64,000 nucleotides of DNA, from assembly GCA_022494885.1 (NCBI GenBank), contig JAGVSM010001184.1, forward strand, positions 310,001 to 374,000, given 5' to 3'. Position numbers and translations under genes: made by a program. The notes beneath the pieces are model-generated. The model saw nothing but the letters and a program-made list of their open reading frames with translations. It ran no database searches and had not been told where the DNA came from. The stretch comes from Micrasema longulum. Lineage: Eukaryota > Arthropoda > Insecta > Trichoptera > Brachycentridae. Below, piece by piece: positions 55,940 to 64,000 of this stretch (positions are counted from its first letter, which is position 1; every line of letters starts with the position of its first letter).

Positions 55940-56533
55940 CACAATTCGTTTCAGGTAAACCGGATTTGCCGAATATTGTTACCAGATCGCCACACGTAAC
56001 GTTGACAGGCGCCACACCATGTCGCAGTTGGTTTAACCAACAAGTACTCATTTATCTTGAGAAAGGTAAAATAATTAATTCTAAATATTTTACAAGGCTT
56101 TTGGATCAACTGGATGAAAAAACTCGTTAGCCTAGACCAGGATTGGCGTAGAAAAAAATCATTTTCATCAAGACAACACACCTGTTTACAAAAGCGTTTT
56201 GACAACGACTAAAATCAATTAATTAAAGTACGAATTGCTTGACCATCCACTATATTCGCCAGATTTCCCCCCCCCCCCAGTGACTATTATCTAATTTCAA
56301 ACCTGAAGAAATGCGTTGCTGAAAAAGCGTTTTACATCGATAAGTCATTGAATCCGTGAGTATTTTGGATACAAACCGGAATCGTTTTATAATGATGGAA
56401 TAGAATTATTGGAAAAACGTTGGAAAAGTGTATTGAAGTTAACGGAGATTATATTGAAAAACAAAAAAATATTTCAAGCCAAAAATAAGTGTTTTTCATT
56501 ACTATTCTAAAAAGTTATCGGACGGTCCTCGTA
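55940..56533 (+). mobile_element. Mariner transposon remnant, second copy
   Basis: KIINSKYFTRLLDQLDEKTR starts the recognisable transposase. After frame breaks, KKCVAEKAFYIDKSL-like and NYWKNVGKVY-like blocks follow (ISNLKK, ESVSILDTN). The right end AAAAAGTTATCGGACGGTCC, then TCGTA, fits a mariner terminal repeat. Many stops; a run of ten C lies at 56267-56278. Dead copy just upstream of the PG-rich gene start. Confidence 0.7.
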
Positions 56534-57066
56534 AAATCATTTTTATTATTTTTTCATACATTTTTAAGAAACTTCGGAATGCAATTTCATATTCTAACAT
56601 CGCGCGCAAGAAAACGTTTTTTATATACGATTTCCCGTAACGCTATTCTTCCTCATTACTTTTGGGTTAATCGAATTCGTCAAATATTGTTACCGGATCA
56701 TTTAAGCTAATTAATTTGTTATTGGCTGTCGGTGAACAAGTGAACATACAAATTTAATTTATTTTAGTAGGCAGACTAGAATGTTTTATTTATCACGCAC
56801 ACAAAAGCAAAGTTTATTAAATACATATTTAAATGTACTTTACGTAACGTTGAAAGGCGTCGTAGCGCAGTTGGTTAAACTACGGTTTCGGAGGAAGGAC
56901 ACACAGAAGTTGGCTATCCAGAGAAAAGAAGAAAATTTCAGGATACTGTATGCTTCACCTCAGAAGCGGATATGGATTGGGTAAGTCTGTTATAATCTAG
57001 ATTTTACTATAATATATTAAAAAATTGTATGGTTAGAATGAAATTTTTGTAGTAATAGTAACCGAA
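56534..57066. other. No gene seen; repeat scraps
   Basis: 56534-56700 shares TTTTTCATACATTTTTAAGA and CTTCCTCATT-type blocks with 16270-16400. 56860-56895 (GGCGTCGTAGCGCAGTTGGT) looks like a tRNA/SINE A-box head without a B box. Confidence 0.4.
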
Positions 57067-57204
57067 CATGTTACAACAGAGATGAAGAACATTTAAGAGA
57101 AGGCAATATAGTAGTCTAGGCATCTACGGGCTACACTTAAACTAGCCAATAGCAGGTCATAAGCCATGTTTTCATAAGCCTGTCTTCATCTTTGTTGTAA
57201 TATG
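57067..57204. mobile_element. MITE family M1, short deleted copy
   Basis: CATGTTACAACAGAGATGAA at the left and the inverse of CATATTACAACAAAGATGAA at the right enclose only about 100 bp. The outer bases (GAACAT/ATGTTC) are also symmetrical. Confidence 0.75.
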
Positions 57205-57374
57205 TTCATATTAACAGCTCCCCAGGGAGTTGAATCCAGTCCTTGTCTACAAAAAATTGGACAAACTCAAAATATTGTTGAAATAGTAACCGTTTAAAAC
57301 CGCAATTATTATGAATGATTGGTAATTTGGGACTGTACTACTCTGCTCCGGGATATCTAAAAATAACTACGTAC

Positions 57375-57700
57375 GAGTATTCCAGGGACGCGATTACAAA
57401 CGCTATTTTCATCTGTATCTATCGAGACGGTATAAAGTAAAATCGGTATTTATGTACGAAAATGTGTATCCATATTTTTCATGAAAATTTAAAAATATCT
57501 TCATCGATTGAACATGTTCAGAAAAAAAATTATTTACATATTTTATTTTTCATACTTCTTCTTCGATGGCGCTACAGCCCAAATCAAGCCTCGGCCTCCT
57601 GTAACTTTTGCCTCCAACTCCGCCTGGCCATTTTCCAATTTGCTAACTGAAAGAAGTCTCACGAAAAAATATTTGAACGTGCATTTGCGGTAGCAGGCCC
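57375..57700. repeat. Repeat related to 47630-47760, with short undefined ORFs
   Basis: GCGATTACAAACGCTATTTT, CATCTGTATCTATCGAGACG and AGTAAAATCGGTATTTATGT match the 47.6 kb copy. No protein recognised in the overlapping ORFs. Confidence 0.45.
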
Positions 57701-57789
57701 TATGACATGTAATGCCCTCTTGCCGAAGAGCGAAATTGTGGGAGTGAAGTGATGTTTTAGAAAAAAATAAAATCTACCTTTTCTTTAAA

Positions 57790-58345
57790 TTATTTTGAAT
57801 AAATCCGTGGCATGTGGTGGCAAAATTTTTGGTCATTTAAATTCATATTCATAGAATCACTAAGTAAAGCGCCCTTAAGAGGAAACACGGTCTGAATTTT
57901 CTTCACGCAAACCGTTTCCCTTATTTCCTCCCTGGATAAAGGCACGTTTTGTACAGACTTGATATTTATTGTTAGCGTGTCTCTATTATTTATTTTTTTG
58001 ATCAATTGTTTCTTTTAGGAGCTAGCACCATCCAAAATCCCTTAAAAACACATTGAGGAGAGTAAGCATGAGCGTTCGAAATATGGTCCCTCAACCTGCG
58101 GCCGGTATGTTTGATAGAACGGACTTTAGTCTGTTGCGAGCAGTCTCCGGCTACTTTTGTCTCCTTGCAATTACTAAAATGATAAACAATAGTGACGCGT
58201 ATGTGAAAGGAAGCGACATACTGAATAGAACTTACAGTAGACCGATGTAAACAGTCCGTGCTTTTTACTGTACTACTTGTTTTGCTTGTCAAAGTCGACG
58301 TGATATGACGTGACGATACTTGTTCCCTCTCCTTTGGGGACAACT
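57790..58345. other. No supported gene; possible LINE upstream sequence
   Basis: ORFs on both strands (58053-58250 +, 58002-58343 -) have no recognised domain. The stretch adjoins the LINE ORF tail at 58404 and could be its 3' UTR. Confidence 0.3.
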
Positions 58346-58403
58346 TTTTAGCTCGGATTTGTAAAGAGTGTCATCTCGATATATTATCTCTTCAATCCGT
58401 GCC

Positions 58404-58770
58404 TCATGTCTGAGGATGGTGATTACGCCTGACTCCAGGCATGGCTCGTCTGTGGACAGTCTCCGTCCATCTGGAACGGTCTTGTGCTCTTCTATAGGCA
58501 TTCGTCAGTGATGATTCTGATAACTCAGTGACTGTACCGCTCCATCTTGTCGGTTGACGTCCACGCGACCTTGTCCCTTCGACACTTCCCAGGAAAATAG
58601 TTTTCTCCAAACTATCAGAATCTCCCCTGGAAATATGCCCAAAGAACTGCAGGATTCTTTTCTCGCACATGGATATCAATCTTTCTCCTATGTCCAGTTC
58701 CTGGAGAATAGATGCATTTGTACGTCTGGCCGTCCACGGAATCCGCAGCACTCGCCGCCAACACCACATC
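58404..58770 (-). mobile_element. LINE ORF2 C-terminal fragment
   Basis: Reads MWCWRRVLRIPWTARRTNAS, ILQELDIGERLISMCEKRIL, FFGHISRGDSDSLEK and GRQPTRWSGTV. The WRR-LRI-WT-RRTN and GH--R-...-LEK pattern is the end of RTE/CR1-like LINE polymerases. The frame is open over 121 codons, so this copy is fairly young although truncated. Confidence 0.85.
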
Positions 58771-58974
58771 TCGAAAGCTTATATAGCGATATATATGTCA
58801 ATGTAATAGCACGAAATTTAATCTGCTGTCTTAGGACGTACGGTATACAAATTATTAATATATTTTTTTGTTAATAAAAAATAAATATTAGCGTTCTTAT
58901 AATTTACCCAAATATTTCTATTTTGGTGGCCATATTCAACGAGTTGTAAATAACTCACTATTAGAAAATGGAAA

Positions 58975-59055
58975 TCAAGTCGGGGTACAGAGGCGTTCGA
59001 ACCTCGGACCTCTAATCCGTGAGTCCGCAACACTAGACACGGGCCCACAACCCGG
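58975..59055 (-). repeat. tRNA-like (SINE) fragment
   Basis: The reverse complement GGGTTGTGGGCCCGTGTCTA ... GTCCGAGGTTCGAACGCCTC has a B-box-like end and resembles antisense pieces near 5000-5075 and 52960-53035. The A box is degraded; not a tRNA gene. Confidence 0.45.
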
Positions 59056-59924
59056 CATTTACAGAAAATTTCATTCGATATTCTTAAAAAAAAAAACGTC
59101 AAAATCGAATTAGTTTTGAGGTGCGGGAAACGGGACAACGAAACCTCGACTTTGTCAATATCAGTAAGGCATTCCGTCGTGCAGTTGTCTTTTCCGCACT
59201 GTATCGGGGAGACATCTGTGAGAGAGTGACAGAAAGACATAGCTCAAATACCTATTCGTTAAAATTCTTATCTAACGCATATCGTCGCTGCGCCTGCAAA
59301 ATCCGCTATGTAAAAAAACACAACTTTTCAGGAGAAGGAAAACACTGATTTACTCAACGGTGTCTCGTATTTCTTAAAAAGCAAATAAACAAAAAATTAG
59401 AGCCTTACGTCGGATTTAGCATAATGATGTTTTATAAAATGATATTTTAATATTGAAGCCTTAGTGAATATTTTTGTGGCTGAAAGGCACATAGCTGGTT
59501 TAATTTGAGTCTTAAAATCCGTTTTGTAGTAGAGGCAGCACATAGCGGATTTTAATGAACGCGTATTTTCGACATAGCGGGTTTTACAAATGGGTAATGA
59601 TTGGTTTTTTTATTGTTAAATTATATTTTGAACTTATGCGTAAGACATATTTAACCAAGCCAATAGTCTGTTTTGAACAAACCTTTATCTTCACCAGCCA
59701 AAAGTTGATATACCTAACTAAATTGTTATAGAGTAAAAGAGAAATAAACATTTGCAGAATAAGATAGATAGATAAATAATCAAACAAAATGTTTTATACA
59801 TGTTCAAGTAACTAATTACCCAAAAAAAAAGCAGCCACAAAAAAAAAAAAAAAATAAACATGCTGAAAGTAAAAAACAAAATAGAAACTACAAATCAAAC
59901 ATTATTCTTATACAGTTGTAATAA

Positions 59925-62200
59925 TTAATACCGTAATAATGATGTTAACATTTTGATAAAATAAATTAACCTCTCAATGCAGTATTTTAATAAACAATAA
60001 TTACGACTTCCTACTAGTAAAATCATAATTTTTCTTAAAACTGTTGAGATCTTTGAAATACAAAGATAGTACCCATAATTTAAAAAATCAGTATTTGAGA
60101 TTATCGTTAAAGAAGTGATAGATAGTCTCGATGCATACCTATATAATTTTAAAGATTGTAATTGTTCAAACATAGACTTGTCAATTTTTTTCGGCCCTGT
60201 GTACAATGGTAGCGGTATTGCATATAAATCTTGCCTCCTTCTTTGGGGCAGTAGTGTTCAGCTATCAATAATTTCCTCGTAGTTGTACAGCAACCCTCTA
60301 ATCTGTGTTACAGTAGGATCTCCAACTTTTTTGCCTGGTCGAATTGTGCTGTAATTAGTGGAGAGTGTGTCGTAAGCCATGAAAAGTTATAATCTTTATG
60401 CTTAATAATGTACGGTTCGGATGGTTTAGCTTTTATGCGGTCAACGTAATATGAAGAGGAGTACACTGTTTTTCTAAGGTCGAATGGACGCTATCTACCT
60501 CAATCATCGTGTGCCCCTTTTCTAAAATAAGTTGCACCAACGCACTGCGTCTGCCGGAGCACTGCAGAGGACTTTATTTTTGTTTTGGTGAGCGTAGCCG
60601 TCCGATAAGTGATTGTTGTAAATCCCTTATGAATTTCTCCTTCTATAAAGTCTATGATGCAATAAATAAACTCATTCGCTGTAACACCTCTATTACCTTC
60701 ACGCCAAACGTACGGAAAAACATATTTCGTATTATTTTCATAGATTGATCAAGATCTGGACTTTTTTGGTTTGAGTTTACAACGATTTAAACGAGCACTA
60801 AATAAATAGTCCAGATCTTGTCTCGATGTCCCTTATGTTTGTCAATGCTCCTTTCTTTTTTTTAAAAATGTTTTAAACTATTCTTTTATTGTAATATTTA
60901 AACCTTATAAATTGTATACATGGACAATGTCCGTTAATAAATAAATAAATAGATTGTAAAATTATGTAAGGTAATAATATTGAGCAGAAACTAAACGTTT
61001 TGGACAAAGCTGTGTGCTCTAAAGATCCATTGTTGCAACTAAATGATGGTCAGTGCAAGATGCAATAGCCAGCTTCTTTGCATCTCTTGCCTCATTTATC
61101 TTACTTGAGTGAAGTTGAAATCCTTCGTTTCTTAATTCTTCTTTCTTGTAGGATACACATAATATGTCGCATTGATCTTTGTGTGGTTTAAATATTGATA
61201 TTTAAACCACGAAAAGATTTGGAGGGGAGTTTTGCCTTTCTCTGCACACCAGAACGTATAAACTGTATGCATTTCTGATTACGATTTAAATTTATCCTCC
61301 ATGTATGTTCTCGAACTAGTTGAGTGGCAAAAATGGCTCAAAACTTTAGGCAATTGAAAGATCTAACTTTCAGTATTATATCTTTAGTCTGTGGATCTAA
61401 CCACTGTTACAGACTCGGATTAAAAAGTGCTGGGACTATTTCGTATTATAGCTGTTTGAGTCTAATGACCGTTATCTATCTGTTTAGATAATATTCATTG
61501 GGCAAATGTATCTTTCGTGATGTCCAGAGTAGTGTTAAAAAAATCTCCGCATACTCTTACTTTTTTACCATTGAACGTGGGTAAGAAGCAGCCGACTCCA
61601 ATTTGGGGTTTCAAAGCACTGATATCATTTGATTGTTGTCGCCTCTTGATTATTTTTCTGATATTCACGAGCCCAAAAAATGGGTTTTTTTAGCTTCTCA
61701 AGGTTGACAAGCTCCAGAAATATTTGAACACATTTTGGCGAGCTTGCTCAGTAACTAACCCGCATAGAAAATATCTATTAGATATTATATTCAAACCATG
61801 ATAATTGCACGATGTTTCTCTTATTTTTCTTTGCGCTCTTTTGACGAAAATTGTATGCCCACTAACTGTTTTAATACCGTTTAATTTTTCTCCCAGGACT
61901 CTTAATATTTTATTCACTTTTCGCTTATCCTCTGTGTTTGGTTCATTTAGTCAACAGATCATTGCCGGAGTTGCAGTTAGAATCAGCGCATTCAAACTGT
62001 TCCGTTTCGTGGTTCAATATAAACCTATAATTACATGTTCCCAGTTTATCTGCACTACTTTTCTCATCTGAATTTGAAGCTTTTAAACAGTCCCTTTTCA
62101 GGGTTGAGAATAAGTTTTGTACCATCGACATCATTATTCATAGACGAGAGTACAATCGGAGATGAATTCTCCGAGTTTTTCTCCAAAATTTTTTAATTAT
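59925..62200 (-). pseudogene. Decayed transposon-type protein with D-rich nuclease-like motifs
   Basis: The - strand, from high to low coordinate, has these blocks in broken frames: LVTEQARQNVFKYFWSL (about 61760), GKKVRVCGDFFNTTLDITKD (about 61540), FKPHKDQCDILCVSYKKEEL and ASCTDHHLVATMDL (61190-61030), LSDGYAHQNKNKVLCS (about 60590), LEKGHTMIEVDSVHSTLEK (about 60490), YYVDRIKAKPSEPYIIKHKD (about 60440), IRPGKKVGDPTVTQIRGLLY (about 60320), and PKKIDKSMFEQLQSLKLY. This order matches a protein that recurs in many copies in arthropod genomes and behaves like a transposon product. I cannot assign the superfamily. Stops, frameshifts and a deletion near 60.76-60.96 kb make it dead. Confidence 0.6.
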
Positions 62201-63800
62201 TGTGTTAATTATGTGACACGTTCGGATTCATATTTTCGACATCATGGAAATCAGTAAAATTGGTAGTATTAATGCTAAGGGGGATTGGTATATCAATAAG
62301 TGATTGTTGTGTATCAACAGTTGTGGTGTGACTAATGCTGTTTGCTTGATTTTCTTGGAGTTCAGCATGATGATAATCGTTCAGAACCGTGTTCACTAAT
62401 CGCTGAGCTCTAGAGGATCTAAGTTTAGGTGCAGACAGGTATGTTACCTATTGTTACCAAAACAACAAACTATTAGTTCATTTATAAGCTTCAAACTAAT
62501 GGATACATAATTGTCAATTATAAATGCCCCAAATACAAAAAAGTATTAAAATACTTATAAGTTTATGATCAGGCACATCATTTAAAACAAAATCAAGGAA
62601 AATGTAAAATAATTAAGAATACTATTAAAAATCATTTAATGATTGGTATGTACATAATATTTCAGTTGATGTTTAAAAAATGTTTGAGCTAGACGAAAAA
62701 TTGTATTCGATAGCTTAACAAAATTTACAAACAATAAACGTAACTTCCACAGTTTTTTTAAGGTAAATATTGTACCTAACAGCCAATTATTATTTTCTAA
62801 TTATATGATAACAAAATAAAATCCGCAATTTTATATGCACCTATCCATGGTTTAAGCCAAAAGTTAAAGTTATTATTACCACATAATATATCTGCAAAAG
62901 TTATTTATTCATGTATAAATGTACATCATACTATAAAAAACACAAGTATTCTTAGGTAAACATTATAAAATACATTTTTAAAAGTTCCAAAAGTTTATTG
63001 TAATGTCTTTAATATGAGATAGTTGAACGAAAAAAAACTCTTATATTACTTACCGGGCTGTTAAAGTAAAAACTAATTAATTACACTATTCTTAATAGCT
63101 TAAATATGTTTTATTGTATGTGCTGCGAGTCACAAGTCACAACAAGACTGGCAAAAAGAGCGTTCTGAGGGAAGAGTAGGTGCAAACTCCGTTATGTGCC
63201 ATTGACGGGCGCAATAGTAAGTTTTCCCCTTTAGTTAAAAATGCGATATGTGAACGGAGTCTTTATAGTGTATTTTGAAAGCCATTTTTCAAGTGAAAAC
63301 ACATAGCTTATTTTGCATTTTTCTAAACTAGCTTTAAAATCAAAAAAAGGGTTTCATAGGCCGATCCGTCTCTTCTTGTTACATGGCAGGGCGGAAAAAA
63401 CCCAAATTTGCAAAAAAAACGTTTGACGGATTTTGCAGGCGCAACGACGATATGCTCTTAAGGTATTATATTACAAATATGTCGCTTCATAAATTATCCA
63501 TAATAATAAACATCCTCTCGTCACGACGAATTGTCGCTAACGTTCCATTTCGACAAATTTGCATACCCTAGTTGCAAGCGATACAGTAGAAATACTATAA
63601 ACTAATTTGTAAAGGAAATTATCGATTATAGGAATGACTAGACGGCATTGGATATAATGTCAAGTTATAAAAGAACATAAATTTTTATAATTAAGAGTTA
63701 TTGATTGGAAATAATGTATGAGCCGTTAAAATAAGAAATTGATTCATTAGGAGTTTTAAAAACTAGTTATCTATCTTTGAACACATTCTGTGTTCAGGCG
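62201..63800. other. No gene seen
   Basis: AT-rich sequence. ORFs at 62205-62396 (-) and 63383-63571 (+) are short and unrecognised. The first could be the N-terminal part of the element at 59925-62200. Confidence 0.4.
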
Positions 63801-64000
63801 GATGATAATACAGTTCTGTGTGTGAAATAGAACCAGATCCCTGGACGAGTGTTTTCGACTCGATGACTGCTCTCAAGTAAAAATTCTGAAAAAGAAAATC
63901 GAGTGTAGATAACTCTGCCTCCCTGTGAAGTGTTTGTCGTGTTCGCATAACATTCTTGAGGTCTTGGATTCGATTCTTGGTAGGGTGGACATAAAATATT
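63800..64000 (+). repeat. SINE family A, cut by the window end
   Basis: ACAGTTCTGTGTGTGAAATA, GGACGAGTGTTTTCGACTCG, ATGACTGCTCTCAAGTAAAA and a tRNA-like part ending GGATTCGATTCTTGG, then a TGGACATAAAATATT end of window. The best preserved head of the family. Confidence 0.75.

Noticed and set aside
55749..56205. Overlapping ORFs on both strands upstream of the PG-rich gene
   Set aside because: The + strand one is mariner transposase debris and the others are shadows; none has independent support.
1..64000. CRISPR array, operon or bacterial origin of the window
   Set aside because: No regularly spaced repeat units were seen. Genes have GT-AG introns, and SINEs, LINEs and mariner elements mark this as animal nuclear DNA.

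Overview
This is eukaryotic nuclear DNA, AT-rich and crowded with repeats. Genes are split by GT-AG introns that are mostly filled with transposon debris. Protein similarity, tRNA-derived SINEs, mariner and pogo-type remnants and several LINE families point to an arthropod, most likely an insect. I cannot name the species. No bacterial-style feature, CRISPR array or credible intact tRNA/rRNA gene was seen.

Layout. (1) 120-15371, + strand: the 3' part of ASCC3, 23 in-phase exons encoding the last 1249 residues of this large Ski2-like helicase. (2) 15.4-18.8 kb: no confident gene; a TIR element interrupts a decayed coding piece. (3) 18815-20089, - strand: ALG2 in a single exon, convergent with ASCC3. 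(4) 20.4-24.6 kb: repeat island with a pogo/Tigger-like transposon broken by a LINE. (5) 24831-25727, + strand: FKBP2, two exons. (6) 29116-33685, - strand: TAF12, three exons, with a hAT-like element in intron 1. (7) 34928-55643, - strand: a six-exon gene of 264 residues that I assembled from splice phases. It carries a sperm-tail PG-rich (SHIPPO-like) motif and a GATA-like CxxC...CxxC finger, and I cannot assign it to a named family. Its introns hold most of the mobile elements of the window. (8) 55.7-64.0 kb: no host gene recognised; mariner, LINE, MITE and SINE remnants and a decayed multi-domain transposon protein.

The host genes do not form a pathway. They are unlinked housekeeping functions (ribosome rescue/DNA repair helicase, N-glycan assembly, ER prolyl isomerase, TFIID/SAGA subunit) plus one probable cilium or sperm protein.

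The most interesting points are the newly assembled PG-rich/zinc-finger gene, a MITE family whose ends lie 12-14 nt inside the 5' splice sites of two unrelated genes, and hammerhead-ribozyme-like motifs near 39.5-39.7 kb. All identifications come from reading translations and motifs by eye; no database search was run.
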